Below, piece by piece: positions 44,823 through 54,142 of a stretch of 64,000 nt of DNA. Location of the stretch: positions 1 to 64,000 of the forward strand of contig JALEOD010000010.1 of assembly GCA_022767345.1 (NCBI GenBank). The letters run 5' to 3'. Positions within the stretch are counted from its first letter, which is position 1. Every line of letters starts with the position of its first letter. The position numbers and the translations under genes are program-made. The stretch is from Emergencia sp. Its GTDB lineage: Bacteria; Bacillota; Clostridia; Peptostreptococcales; Anaerovoracaceae. The notes beneath the pieces were generated by a model. That model did not search any database. It worked only from the letters and a program-made list of their open reading frames with translations, and was not told the DNA's origin.

Positions 44823-46178
44823 ATGAAAGATTTAAAAATACTGAATGCGAAAATCCCTGATTTTGAAACGGACACATGGGAGGTTGCGGATATTTTAATC
44901 GATCATGGCACCATTCTCAAGGTGGGAACCGTGTATGAGGATACCAATGTAACCATCAATGCCCAGGGGGAAATTGCTTCTCCGGGCTTTATCGATATTC
45001 ACGCCCACGAAAATCAGTTCAGCGGCGGTGAGAATGATTTCTTTACAGCGGCCTGCGAGGTGAGAATGGGTGTCACTACAAAAGCGGCGGGAAACTGCGG
45101 CGACAGCTATAATCGCCTTGAGGATTTCTGCGAAAAGGTCAACAGTCAGGGAAGTCCGACAAACTACATGATGTTCGTAGGACAAAACAGCCTGCGGCAG
45201 TACGCCGGCGCAGACGACAGATATAAGCCGTCTACGGCAAAGCAGCTGGACCAGATGAAGCGGGAGCTGGCGGCCTGCAAGAAATACGGCCCGATTGGTC
45301 TTTCCTGCGGGTTTGAGTATGCGCCGGGCGTGACGACCGATGAAACGGTGGATCTTTTATCTGCTTTGGAAGATGAGGGTTACCTGACTTCTGTACATTT
45401 CCGGGCAGACGGCCCGGACAGCGTAGCTTCTATCAAGGAACTGGTAGAAATCCAGCAGCGGAGCAGATACGGCATACAGATGTCCCATATCGGAAGCTGC
45501 AGCGCAGTGGGATATATGAAAGATGCCCTTGCCTGCATTGACGAGGCAAGACGCGCCGGAGTGGATATTACCTGCGACTGTTACCCATATACCGCATTCT
45601 GCACCGGAATCGGCACGGCGGTATTTGATGAAGCCAGCTTTGAAAAATGGGATTACAGTGACCTTATGGTGACGGCAGGGCCGTACAAAGGACAGCGCTG
45701 TGATAAGGCTTTATTTGAAAAGCTGCGGGCAGAAGATCCGGATTTGTATGTGGCGGCTTTTGTTATGAACGAGCCGGAGGTTGAGCTTGCTTATCAGGCA
45801 CCTTATGTGATGGTGGGCAGCGATTGCGGATTTGTAGATGGAAGCGGTCACCCAAGGGGTGCGGGAACTTTCCCGCGGGTTCTTGGAAGACTGGTGCGTG
45901 AAAAAGGCGTTCTGACGATGATGGACGCTCTGCGCAAGATGACGGTGCTGCCGGCTGACCGGCTTAATCTCAAGACAAAAGGTGAAATTAAGGAAGGATT
46001 CGATGCAGATATCGTTATCTTTGACGAAGATACCATTATCGACTGTGCGACTTATGAACAGCCGACTCTGCCGCCGGAGGGAATTTCCTATGTTATTTTG
46101 AACGGCCAGATTGCAGTGAGAGATAAAGTGTTGGTGGACGGCACCCGAGGTCGTTTTATTCCGTATCAAAACAGATAA
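44823..46178 (+). CDS. N-acyl-D-amino-acid deacylase (D-aminoacylase family amidohydrolase)
   Basis: The 451-residue amidohydrolase removes acyl groups from N-acyl-D-amino acids in the family's characterised members. Landmarks are GFIDIHAHEN (the HxH metal pair), MGVTTKAAGNCG, IQMSHIG (metal or substrate His), VGSDCGF (Asp) and GFDADIVIFDED near the C-terminus. ATG 44823 follows GAGGAGAAATT. It ends the operon and supports a role in using D-amino acid derivatives. The closest subfamily and substrate cannot be told by eye. Confidence 0.9.
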   Translation: MKDLKILNAKIPDFETDTWEVADILIDHGTILKVGTVYEDTNVTINAQGEIASPGFIDIHAHENQFSGGENDFFTAACEVRMGVTTKAAGNCGDSYNRLEDFCEKVNSQGSPTNYMMFVGQNSLRQYAGADDRYKPSTAKQLDQMKRELAACKKYGPIGLSCGFEYAPGVTTDETVDLLSALEDEGYLTSVHFRADGPDSVASIKELVEIQQRSRYGIQMSHIGSCSAVGYMKDALACIDEARRAGVDITCDCYPYTAFCTGIGTAVFDEASFEKWDYSDLMVTAGPYKGQRCDKALFEKLRAEDPDLYVAAFVMNEPEVELAYQAPYVMVGSDCGFVDGSGHPRGAGTFPRVLGRLVREKGVLTMMDALRKMTVLPADRLNLKTKGEIKEGFDADIVIFDEDTIIDCATYEQPTLPPEGISYVILNGQIAVRDKVLVDGTRGRFIPYQNR

Positions 46179-46206
46179 TTGAAGTAAATCCATAATGTTA
46201 TCCTGA

Positions 46207-46245
46207 AAAACAGCTGTGAAGCATTGGCTTTGCAGCTGTTTTAAT
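46207..46245 (+). terminator. Terminator of the second peptide operon
   Basis: AAAACAGCTG (46207-46216) pairs with CAGCTGTTTT (46233-46242), with further GAAGC/GGCTT pairing inside. The following 280 bases up to azlC hold no supported gene. Confidence 0.82.
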
Positions 46246-46522
46246 TATAGAAAAGTGATATTCATTTTACAAATCCTGAATTTTTACAATGTGGTGTTGG
46301 CGAAACCCGGCGCAGCGGCTGCGGTTGCTGCGAATTTTGCGACATCTTGTCCATCTGACGATGCCTCCTGTGCGCTATGCAAAAACCAAAGAATGTGATA
46401 AAATGTAAAAACAATCCGGTATATTTGCCTGCTGTGTTACCTGTCTTTTACTGCGGGAAAGCGTAGGAAAGCCGGAATTTGAGGAATTACAGAAAATTAC
46501 AGGAAGCTGGAGGAAAGAAGCT

Positions 46523-47221
46523 TTGAATCGGGAGACAGTAAAATACAGTTTTATTTCGTCGCTGCCGGTCATGGCAGGCTATATTGTGCTGGGCATCGGT
46601 TTTGGCGTGCTCCTTGCGGACAAGGGATACAGCTGCTGGTGGGCAGTTCTGATGAGCATCCTCATCTATGCGGGATCTCTGCAGTATGTGGGCGTAGGAC
46701 TTTTGGGCGGCGGCGCGTCGCTGATTTCAGCGGCGTTGATGACATTGATGGTAAACGCCAGACATCTTTTCTATGGGGTGTCCATGCTGAAACGCTATGA
46801 AGAGCTGCGTGGTGCGCGGAAATTGTATGCGATTTTCGCTTTGACTGATGAGACTTATTCGCTGGTATGCAATGCCGGCGTGCCGGAGAAAGTGGACGAA
46901 AAATGGTATTACTTCCTGGTGTCTATGATGAACCAGAGCTACTGGGTATTCGGAAGCTTTTTAGGGGCATTTCTGGGAAATACTCTGTCCTTTGACAGCA
47001 CGGGAATCGATTTCTCCATGACAGCACTGTTTGTCGTGATTTTTGTAGAGCAGTGGGAGGGAAAGAGAGAACATATTCCAGCCCTTTCAGGCCTTGGAAT
47101 TTCTATTGTCTGCCTGCTGATTTTCGGAGCGGACTACTTTTTGATTCCTGCTATGGTTCTGATTACAGCGGCGCTTCTGCTGGTAAGAAAACCAATGGAG
47201 AGGAGGTCGCACCATGATTAG
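46523..47221 (+). CDS. azlC: Branched-chain amino acid exporter, large subunit AzlC
   Basis: The 232-residue membrane protein has the AzlC signatures SLPVMAGYIVLGIGFGVLLA, YAGSLQYVGVGLL and LMVNARHLFYG. With AzlD it exports branched-chain amino acids or analogues. TTG 46523 follows GGAGGAAAGAAGC. It overlaps azlD by eight bases. Confidence 0.92.
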   Translation: MNRETVKYSFISSLPVMAGYIVLGIGFGVLLADKGYSCWWAVLMSILIYAGSLQYVGVGLLGGGASLISAALMTLMVNARHLFYGVSMLKRYEELRGARKLYAIFALTDETYSLVCNAGVPEKVDEKWYYFLVSMMNQSYWVFGSFLGAFLGNTLSFDSTGIDFSMTALFVVIFVEQWEGKREHIPALSGLGISIVCLLIFGADYFLIPAMVLITAALLLVRKPMERRSHHD

Positions 47222-47534
47222 TACTTCTCATGCCCTTGGACTGATTGCGGTGATGGCGCTGGGCACGATGCTGCTTCGCTTTCTGCCTTTTGTACTGTTT
47301 TCCAAAGGGACGCCTAAGCTGGTGCTTTATCTGGGCGATGTGCTGCCCTATGCGGTAATCGCTATGCTGGTGGTCTACTGCTTAAAAGGAGTGGATTTTC
47401 TCAGCGGTACTCACGGCATTCCCGAAGCGATTTCCGTTATATTGGTCGCTGCCCTGCACAAATGGAAACACAGCACGATTCTGTCCATTTTGGCAGGAAC
47501 AATCTGCTATATGGTGCTGATTCGGGTGATGTGA
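47214..47534 (+). CDS. azlD: Branched-chain amino acid exporter, small subunit AzlD
   Basis: The 106-residue protein has three to four hydrophobic spans and the AzlD pattern ALGTMLLRFLPFVLF, GDVLPYAVIAMLVVYCLK, then a final helix (ILSILAGTICYMVLIRV). It is translationally coupled to azlC. Removal of excess branched-chain amino acids taken up as peptides would fit the preceding operon. Confidence 0.92.
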   Translation: MISTSHALGLIAVMALGTMLLRFLPFVLFSKGTPKLVLYLGDVLPYAVIAMLVVYCLKGVDFLSGTHGIPEAISVILVAALHKWKHSTILSILAGTICYMVLIRVM

Positions 47535-47563
47535 AAAAACACTACATCGTTCCTGAGCTTGCG

Positions 47564-47792
47564 TGTGCATATTTTTAGAGATTATGTCGGAAATATGCAT
47601 AATGATGTGCATATTTTCAGGAAAAATACCTTTAATATGCACATTTGTGCCGCAAAAATCGAAAAAGCTGCCAAAGGAACAGTAATATTTGTCCGTAAGC
47701 AGCTTTGTTTTGCATATTTTGAAGTTTTTTCTAAAAAATATGCAGGGCGTCGTGCATATTTTGGGCATTTTTTATGAATATATGTATATTCA
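47564..47792. repeat. Hairpin array of the TGCATATTTT family, element C
   Basis: Units start at 47565, 47607, 47710 (TTGCATATT) and 47752, giving spacings of 42, 103 and 42 bp. Each has an inverted arm (AAATATGCAT, AATATGCACA, AAATATGCAG, ATATATGTAT). A central stem AAAGCTGC/GCAGCTTT fills the long gap. It lies between the convergent azlD and sigma-54 activator genes. The 72-codon frame running through it is probably chance. Confidence 0.8.
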
Positions 47793-47826
47793 CTAAATGC
47801 GGGCAGTATCTGATTTTGTCATCATG

Positions 47827-49629
47827 CTATTCGAGATTGTGTTTTCTTAACGTACGATAAAAGGTATTTCGGGACATGCCTAAAAGCTCGGCCGCCTTTG
47901 TCTTATTGCCGCCTGCGATGCTGATGGCCTCTTTTAGAAGGTTTGCTCCGGCAGTGTCGACTTCCTGCTGTCTTTGGCTCAGCCTGGCTTCGGCGGACAG
48001 CGTGCTGTCCTGCACGCTCTGCTCGTAGGAAATCCGTGCGCTAGAACCGCTTGCAAAGATGGAGGCAGTCAGCACATCTTTCGTAATAAAGCTGGATTTT
48101 GACAGGAGGGCGGCACGAGAGAGAACGTTTCTCAGTTCTCGCACGTTGCCGGGCCAGTCGTAGCCCAGCAAAATCTGTTTTGCGTCCTCGGTCAGGGTTT
48201 TTTCTTCCAGACTGCCCGGTGCTCTGCCCTGGCGGAGCAGTTCCTCGGAAATCTGCATGATATCCTCTCTGCGTTGACGGAGCGGAGGGATGACGATATT
48301 GAGAATCTGCAGCCGGTAGTACAAATCCTGCCGGAAAAGTCCTTCCTCGACCATCTTTTCCAGATTGCGGTTGGTGGCTGCGATGAGGCGAACGTTTACA
48401 GGAAACGGTTTTGTGCTGCCGATTCTGGTAACGGTCCAGGTTTCCAGTACGCGAAGGAGTTTGGATTGAAAGTGATAGGGCAGTTCGCCGACTTCATCTA
48501 AAAACAGCGTGCCGCCGTCTGCCAGTTCAAACTTACCGATTTGACCGTTCTTGGAAGCACCGGTAAAGGCGCCGCCCACATAGCCGAAGAGTTCGCTTTC
48601 GATGAGGTTTTCCGGAAAGCTGGCACAGTTTAAAGCGACGAAAGGGCCTTTTCTTCGGTCGCTGTAGTTATGAACAGCCTGGGCAAAGAGCTCCTTGCCG
48701 ACGCCGCTTTCGCCGGTAATCAGAAGGCTTAGAGGGCTGTTGGCGTAGTCCTTTGCGGTGCGGATGCTTTCACGCATAGAAGTGCTTCCTCCGATGATGT
48801 TTTCGAAGGTGTATTCTGCGGAAAGACCGACCAGTTTTTTGGCGCTGTCCAGGGACTGCTGTCTGGAGTGGGTGATTTCCACCATGCCTTTGACATTTCC
48901 ACTTTCGTCGAGAACCGGATACATGTCGTTACCTGCGATTTGTGTATCGCCATTTGACGATAGGATGCGGACCTCCCAGTCGATGACCTCCTCGCCCTTG
49001 TGGAGAACATCGTGCATTTTCAGCTTGTTGGTGTTGGTATCGATGGAATACACCTTGGTGCCTGCACTTTTGATTACGTCTTCGATTTGGCGGCCGATAA
49101 TCTGCTTCCTGTCGGTCAGATGAAGGTAATTGCAAAAATGGCGGTTGGCGTAAAGGAGGGTAGCGTCCTTATCGTAGATGGAAATGGACTTTTTTACAGC
49201 GTCCAGACTGTCCCAAAGCTGCCGGTTCTCTCTTTCGTATTCGTCAAAGATTTGCGTATAGACTGCCAGCTGAGATAGAAAGCTGCGGGTCTCTTCCTCA
49301 GATTCCGGCGCGGCCTGCGTGATGAGCACGTAACCGGAAAGCGTATCATAAAAGGCGGCATCGGGACACGCGGCAGGAAGAAAATCAAGGGGCAGTCTGA
49401 GCCCCGGACTAATGCCCGCCGGCTGTGTTTCTGCCGGAGATTCCTGCAGAACGTTTAGAATCAGCCCCTCTGCAGTGCAGAAGAGGGCGAAATTGCATGG
49501 CAGCGGATTCTGCGTATGGAAGGTTTGAAACAGCTGCTGCATATAGGCATGTTTCCCCAGAATTTTCTGCGGTTTCTGCTTGGATACCAGATTTTCAATG
49601 AGCTGCATGGTGTGTGTAAAATCAGACAT
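47827..49629 (-). CDS. PAS-domain sigma-54-dependent activator
   Basis: The 600-residue protein has an N-terminal sensor region (1-165), a PAS domain with [20 protein letters not shown] (about 170-280), a AAA+ domain (about 300-525: [29 protein letters not shown]) and a Fis-type HTH ([20 protein letters not shown]). The intact GAFTGA loop shows that it works with sigma-54. Three operons with -24/-12 promoters lie within the next 7 kb, so it is the likely regulator of the hydroxyproline/B12-mutase genes. ATG 49629 follows AAGGAGCACCTT. Confidence 0.93.
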   Translation of the reverse strand: MSDFTHTMQLIENLVSKQKPQKILGKHAYMQQLFQTFHTQNPLPCNFALFCTAEGLILNVLQESPAETQPAGISPGLRLPLDFLPAACPDAAFYDTLSGYVLITQAAPESEEETRSFLSQLAVYTQIFDEYERENRQLWDSLDAVKKSISIYDKDATLLYANRHFCNYLHLTDRKQIIGRQIEDVIKSAGTKVYSIDTNTNKLKMHDVLHKGEEVIDWEVRILSSNGDTQIAGNDMYPVLDESGNVKGMVEITHSRQQSLDSAKKLVGLSAEYTFENIIGGSTSMRESIRTAKDYANSPLSLLITGESGVGKELFAQAVHNYSDRRKGPFVALNCASFPENLIESELFGYVGGAFTGASKNGQIGKFELADGGTLFLDEVGELPYHFQSKLLRVLETWTVTRIGSTKPFPVNVRLIAATNRNLEKMVEEGLFRQDLYYRLQILNIVIPPLRQRREDIMQISEELLRQGRAPGSLEEKTLTEDAKQILLGYDWPGNVRELRNVLSRAALLSKSSFITKDVLTASIFASGSSARISYEQSVQDSTLSAEARLSQRQQEVDTAGANLLKEAISIAGGNKTKAAELLGMSRNTFYRTLRKHNLE

Positions 49630-49724
49630 AAGGTGCTCCTTTCGCTTGAATATAGATGTATTGTAACATAAATTGCACACTACTGAAAGAAGAACTGGCG
49701 AAATTCGCTGGAAAGTGTGTCACA

Positions 49725-49766
49725 TTTGGTACGAAAGACTGTCAGGCTGAAAAAATGTGCCAAAAA
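49725..49766. promoter_or_regulatory. Candidate activator site upstream of the mutL-like promoter
   Basis: TTTGGTAC (49725-49732) and TGTGCCAAAAA (49756-49766) form an imperfect inverted pair about 70-115 bases before the -24 box. The second word recurs at 56473-56483 between the other two sigma-54 promoters. Confidence 0.35.
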
Positions 49767-49837
49767 GAAAACAGTTCCACGCGAGCGGGAGGATAAGAAA
49801 CGCCTTAAAAGGCGGACTTTTCAACAGTATTAGAACT

Positions 49838-49854
49838 TGGCATGAACATTGCTT
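49838..49854 (+). promoter_or_regulatory. Sigma-54 (-24/-12) promoter of the MutL-like/B12 mutase operon
   Basis: TGGCATGAACATTGCTT fits TGGCAY-N5-TTGCW exactly. It is 61 bases before the start codon. Confidence 0.92.
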
Positions 49855-49914
49855 GATATTTTGATATATAGCATAATGACAAAAATCTATCGGCAATGAT
49901 TAAAGGAGAGAAAC

Positions 49915-51306
49915 TTGAAATTTGCAGTTTTATTAGATTTTGGAAGTACATATACAAAGGTGGTCTGCGTAGACCTTACCGCCCGGCGGGTGGTTTTATC
50001 GGATAAATACCCGTCTACCGTTCATGAGGATGCGGGGATTGCGCTGAACAAGTGCCTTGCGGCGGCGGAATCCGTTCTTGGAAAAGAAAACTTCAAAGGT
50101 GCGCTGAAGCTTTCCACAAGCAGCGCGGCAGGGGGTCTCAGAATCGCAGTCAGCGGCTTGACCGAATCTCTCAGCATGAAGGCTGGCAGAAACGCCAGTT
50201 TTGGAGCAGGGGGCAAGGTGGTGCAGATGTCCACGGGCAGGTTGACGGAGGCGGACATCGACGGAATTGCCGAGGCAGATGCGGAAATTCTGCTTTTGTG
50301 CGGCGGCTACGAGGGCGGCAACAGCCAGCTGGTGCTGGAAAATGCAAGGCTGCTCAGTGAGAGCAGATTGTACATCCCTGTCATCTATGCGGGAAATTCA
50401 GAAGTTGCAGGCGGCGTGAGACGAATGTTTCAAAGCCGCGGCAAAGAATGTTTTCTGGCAGAGAACATGATTCCTGATATTGGTAAACTGAATATCGACT
50501 CTACGGTTTCGATTATACGGGATTTGTTTATGAGCAGGATTACTAATATGAAAGGCGTCGGCGTGGTAAAGAAAGTTGTCGACGGTCCGATCGTACCTAC
50601 ACCTGCGGCAGTTTTGTCGGCCGGAGAGCTCCTTTGCACAGGTACTGAAAAAACACCGGGTATCGGCCCTTATATCCTTGCGGATATCGGCGGCGCTACC
50701 ACGGACATTTATTCCTTTGCAGAGGACGAAAGTTACTGCGGAGCAAAACAAATCGGCACGCCGGAGCCTTTTGCAAAGAGAACGGTGGAGGGCGACATGG
50801 GCATGAGAGAGTCTTCTGTCTGCCTTTTAGGTGAGGTCGGTACTGAGCGTTTTGCGAAAGAATGCGGATTGCCTGTGAAACAGGTAGAGGAAGCCATTGA
50901 AAAAAGAACCCGCTTTAGGGAGTATGTGGCCGATAACGATACCGAGCAGCGTATAGATTTGGAAATTGCCTCCAGTGCCGTAAGGATTTCAGCAAGGCGG
51001 CACAGCGGCACTTGCACAAAGGAATTTTACGGCGGCTGCAACTTAGTGCAGCGGGGAAAGAATCTGACGGAAATCGGGACCATCATCGGAACCGGCGGAA
51101 TCCTGGTGAATAATACAAAAGAAGCTGCCGAAAATATTTTGAGAAGCGTTGAAATTTGTGAGAAAGAAAAAGATTCAGTCTTGCTGCCGGAGAAGGTGGA
51201 ACCATTGATTGACCGGGATTACATCTTCTTCGCGGCGGGACTTTTAAGAGAATACGATGAGGAGACAGCCCTTGCGATTATGAAAGAAAGCATCGGCAGA
51301 AAGTGA
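49915..51306 (+). CDS. MutL/GlmL-family ASKHA ATPase (B12 mutase partner)
   Basis: The 463-residue protein belongs to the glutamate mutase MutL family. It has the ASKHA phosphate motifs DFGSTYTK (residues 8-15) and LADIGGATTDIYSF, with GTGGILVNN later. MutL-like proteins accompany B12 aminomutases and mutases and are thought to act in cofactor loading or reactivation. TTG 49915 follows AAAGGAGAGAAAC. The fused mutase gene starts 14 bases after its stop. Confidence 0.88.
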   Translation: MKFAVLLDFGSTYTKVVCVDLTARRVVLSDKYPSTVHEDAGIALNKCLAAAESVLGKENFKGALKLSTSSAAGGLRIAVSGLTESLSMKAGRNASFGAGGKVVQMSTGRLTEADIDGIAEADAEILLLCGGYEGGNSQLVLENARLLSESRLYIPVIYAGNSEVAGGVRRMFQSRGKECFLAENMIPDIGKLNIDSTVSIIRDLFMSRITNMKGVGVVKKVVDGPIVPTPAAVLSAGELLCTGTEKTPGIGPYILADIGGATTDIYSFAEDESYCGAKQIGTPEPFAKRTVEGDMGMRESSVCLLGEVGTERFAKECGLPVKQVEEAIEKRTRFREYVADNDTEQRIDLEIASSAVRISARRHSGTCTKEFYGGCNLVQRGKNLTEIGTIIGTGGILVNNTKEAAENILRSVEICEKEKDSVLLPEKVEPLIDRDYIFFAAGLLREYDEETALAIMKESIGRK

Positions 51307-51319
51307 GAGGAGAGCCTGA

Positions 51320-53071
51320 ATGGACATTGAAATCAAGAGAAGATATAACGAAAAAGAATTGCCGGATATGAAGACGATTCGATCTGATGCGAAAAAAATC
51401 GCGTCGGGTATTACCATCGGCGAAACTCTGTTTATGAAGGAGTACGGTGTAAAGTCGGAAGTGGAATATAAGCAGAAGATGATGGAAGCCGGCAAAATCA
51501 TGAAACACTCTGTCATCGGCTGGAATTCCTGGGATGTGACAGAAGACGGCATTCGCGCGGTATATAACGGTCTGAAAGAAGCGGGTTCCAGTATCGACCG
51601 TCTGGGCATCTGCTGTGACTGGATTATGGGTGTGCCGGAGCAATACCGTGACAGATTTCAGGCAAGCGGCAGTCTGATTTTGAATACGCCGGAGGAATGG
51701 AGCCGTTTGGGACAGGTAGTGCCTGTGCACCCGCACCTTGGCGACCATATGATTGGCTCTCTCAACGGTGTTGAAAATGTAACCAATGCCCTGAATGCGG
51801 GCGTAACTTCTATCGGTAATCTGGCCCAGTATTTTACTTACGAGTATCCGGGTCTCGAAATGGAAGATTACCGTACAGAGGACTACATCAAAGCCATGGC
51901 AATCATGGGTGAGTTTAAAGACCAGGGTGTGTGCATGCACTGCAATCTGGACGACGGCTACGGCGCGCAGTTCCACGATGTGGCAAATCTTCTGGGCTGG
52001 GCAAAGCTGGAACGCTATGTGGCTGAGGATTTGATGGGCGGAAGGCTGGCCCACTGCTACGGCAACCTGTTCAGCGATTCCTTCCTGCGTATCGTCTTTA
52101 ACAGAGCTCTGAGTATGATTAACAAATACGGTACACCGGGCACTTTTGTCAACGGAAATACCATCGACTACGGATTCAGCCTGCCGAGAAACTATGCGGC
52201 TCTCTGCGCTTATGCGCTGCCTGATGTGGCCTGCCAGCTGATGTATCCGTCCGGCTATGCGGTTGCACCGGTGCCGTTTACAGAGGCAATCAGAATTCCT
52301 GAGGCGAAGGAAATTATCGAAGCCCAGCTGACCATGGATATGGTCATCGAAAAAGCGCCGTACTACGCTCGCTACATCAACTGGGAAAAAGTCAACGCCG
52401 ATGCAGAAAAATTGGTCGTTGGCGCAAATCAGTTCTTTGAACGTGTCATGAATGCGCTGGACGATTTAGGCGTTGATATTGAGCACGGCGGAGAAATCGT
52501 ATCCGTGCTGAAAGCCATCGGGCCTGAGCAGCTTGAAATTGCTTTCGGTGCAGGTAAAAAAGATAAAGAAGCAATGCGCACCAGAGTGCCGGTGATGCCG
52601 ACCAGCATTGTGCAGACCATCAACAAAATTCAGGACGATGCTCTGGCAAAGCAGAATTTCGAGGGAGACGGCCCGCTGTCCGGCGTTTCCGTTGTCGTAG
52701 GTTCCACCGACGTTCACGAATTCGGAAAAGAAGTCATCAGAAACTATCTGCGCAAAGCAGGCGCGAAGGTCTTCGACCTGGGCGTATCGGTTTCCATCGG
52801 AGAAATTGCAGATACTTTAATCGAAACCGGCAGCAAAGTCCTCTGCATGAGCACCTATAACGGCATGGCGTACAGCTTTGCAAGGGATTTGATGAAAGAA
52901 CTGAAGCGTACCGGCATGGAGGACACCCATGTACTCATGGGCGGCAGACTCAACGAAGCGATGGACGGCAGCGACGTGCCGATTGATGTAACCGATAAAC
53001 TGGTTGCTATGGGCGTCAATGCGGACAACAGCCTGGACACCATCGTAGAAACCATCGCATCGTTTCAGTAG
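51320..53071 (+). CDS. Glutamate mutase-like adenosylcobalamin enzyme, epsilon and sigma domains fused
   Basis: The 583-residue protein combines a GlmE-like TIM-barrel catalytic part (residues about 1-445) and a C-terminal B12-binding domain of GlmS type. The latter has D464-V-H466-E-F-G469, the DxHxxG motif whose His replaces the lower cobalt ligand. In glutamate mutase these are two separate proteins. No methylaspartate ammonia-lyase or citramalate genes are nearby, so glutamate fermentation is not indicated. Context is a sigma-54 regulon for hydroxyproline or related amino acids. The substrate is not known; a carbon-skeleton rearrangement of an amino acid is the inference. Confidence 0.85.
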   Translation: MDIEIKRRYNEKELPDMKTIRSDAKKIASGITIGETLFMKEYGVKSEVEYKQKMMEAGKIMKHSVIGWNSWDVTEDGIRAVYNGLKEAGSSIDRLGICCDWIMGVPEQYRDRFQASGSLILNTPEEWSRLGQVVPVHPHLGDHMIGSLNGVENVTNALNAGVTSIGNLAQYFTYEYPGLEMEDYRTEDYIKAMAIMGEFKDQGVCMHCNLDDGYGAQFHDVANLLGWAKLERYVAEDLMGGRLAHCYGNLFSDSFLRIVFNRALSMINKYGTPGTFVNGNTIDYGFSLPRNYAALCAYALPDVACQLMYPSGYAVAPVPFTEAIRIPEAKEIIEAQLTMDMVIEKAPYYARYINWEKVNADAEKLVVGANQFFERVMNALDDLGVDIEHGGEIVSVLKAIGPEQLEIAFGAGKKDKEAMRTRVPVMPTSIVQTINKIQDDALAKQNFEGDGPLSGVSVVVGSTDVHEFGKEVIRNYLRKAGAKVFDLGVSVSIGEIADTLIETGSKVLCMSTYNGMAYSFARDLMKELKRTGMEDTHVLMGGRLNEAMDGSDVPIDVTDKLVAMGVNADNSLDTIVETIASFQ

Positions 53072-53086
53072 GAAGGCACGCAGAAG

Positions 53087-54025
53087 ATGAAACACACATG
53101 TACCTCAACAAATATTTTCACAAAGCCAGCAGCAATCGTGCTGCTGGCTTTGCTGACCTGCGCCCTGTGGGGCAGCGCGTTTCCGGCAATCAAGGAAGGA
53201 TTCGCACTGCTTCGGATTGAAGATTCAGGAAGTAAAATTCTCTTTGCGGGATACCGATTTTTTCTGGCAGGCATGATGACTTTGGTATTCTTTAGCATAA
53301 AAGAGGGGCGGCTTTTGACGATTAAGAAAAGCTCTATTCCTGGCATTATGGTGCAGGGGCTTCTGCAGACCACCGTGCAGTATGTATGCTTTTATATCGG
53401 ACTGTCGAATACAACGGGAACAAAAGGCTCTGTTATCAACGGGTCAAACGGGTTTTTCAGTATTATTGCCGCTCACTTTATGACAAAGGATGAGAGAATG
53501 GATAAAAGAAAAGCCCTGGGCTGCGCCATAGGCTTTGCGGGGATTGTCATTGTGAATCTCGGAGGTGACGGTTTTGGCGGCGGCGTTACCTTTATGGGAG
53601 AAGGCATGGTGCTGCTTTGCTCTGTGGCATACGGCGTCAGCTCGGTGACTCTGAAAATGATTTCCCATCGGGAAACGCCCGGTGCGATTACTGCCTATCA
53701 GCTGCTCTTTGGAAGCGTCATTCTGATTGCGATGGGATTTTGTATGGGCGGGCAGGTTACAGGGTTCACTGTGATGTCGTCGATGCTTTTACTTTATCTG
53801 TCAGTTACTTCCATGGTGACCTTTTGTATCTGGGCAAATCTGCTGAAATATAATCCGGTCGGAAAAATCACCATTTATGGGTTTACTATTCCGGTGTTCG
53901 GCGTCATGCTGTCAGCAATTTTTCTCGGCGAGAGAGTGCTGACACCGGCGACTATATTGGCATTGATTTTTGTCAGTGTGGGAATCGTAGTTGTGAATCG
54001 AAGCAAAAAAAGGGATGAGATTTAA
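53087..54025 (+). CDS. EamA-family (DMT) permease
   Basis: The 312-residue membrane protein has ten hydrophobic spans in two EamA repeats. Landmarks are LLALLTCALWGSAFPAIKEG at the start, then NTTGTKGSVINGSNGFFSII and YGFTIPVFGVMLSAIFLGE. It is co-transcribed with the mutase (15-base gap) and probably moves its substrate or product across the membrane. Direction of transport cannot be told. Confidence 0.88.
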   Translation: MKHTCTSTNIFTKPAAIVLLALLTCALWGSAFPAIKEGFALLRIEDSGSKILFAGYRFFLAGMMTLVFFSIKEGRLLTIKKSSIPGIMVQGLLQTTVQYVCFYIGLSNTTGTKGSVINGSNGFFSIIAAHFMTKDERMDKRKALGCAIGFAGIVIVNLGGDGFGGGVTFMGEGMVLLCSVAYGVSSVTLKMISHRETPGAITAYQLLFGSVILIAMGFCMGGQVTGFTVMSSMLLLYLSVTSMVTFCIWANLLKYNPVGKITIYGFTIPVFGVMLSAIFLGERVLTPATILALIFVSVGIVVVNRSKKRDEI

Positions 54026-54042
54026 AATCTGTCCCTTTTTTC
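54005..54042 (+). terminator. Terminator of the mutase operon
   Basis: AAAAAAGGGA pairs with TCCCTTTTTT, with AGATTT/AATCT inside. The stem begins within the last codons of the permease gene. Confidence 0.8.
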
Positions 54043-54089
54043 GTTGAAATCTTATAGAAGGGACACTTTGCGTATTTACTAAATAAAAA

Positions 54090-54129
54090 CGCGCCCCTTT
54101 TCCCTCGTAGGGCTTCAAAAAGGGGCGCG
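54090..54129. terminator. Bidirectional terminator between convergent operons
   Basis: CGCGCCCCTTTT (54090-54101) pairs with AAAAGGGGCGCG (54118-54129). It lies just after the minus-strand MFS stop, and the A-run before it gives a T-run on the minus strand. Confidence 0.82.
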
Positions 54130-54142
54130 GTAGTGAAATGCT

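Noticed and set aside
47559-47777. 72-codon frame across the third hairpin array
   Set aside because: It consists of translated repeat units (MHIF, MHIC) and has no ribosome binding site.
49915-53071. Classical glutamate mutase/methylaspartate pathway
   Set aside because: The two mutase subunits are fused and no methylaspartate ammonia-lyase, mesaconase or citramalate lyase genes are near.
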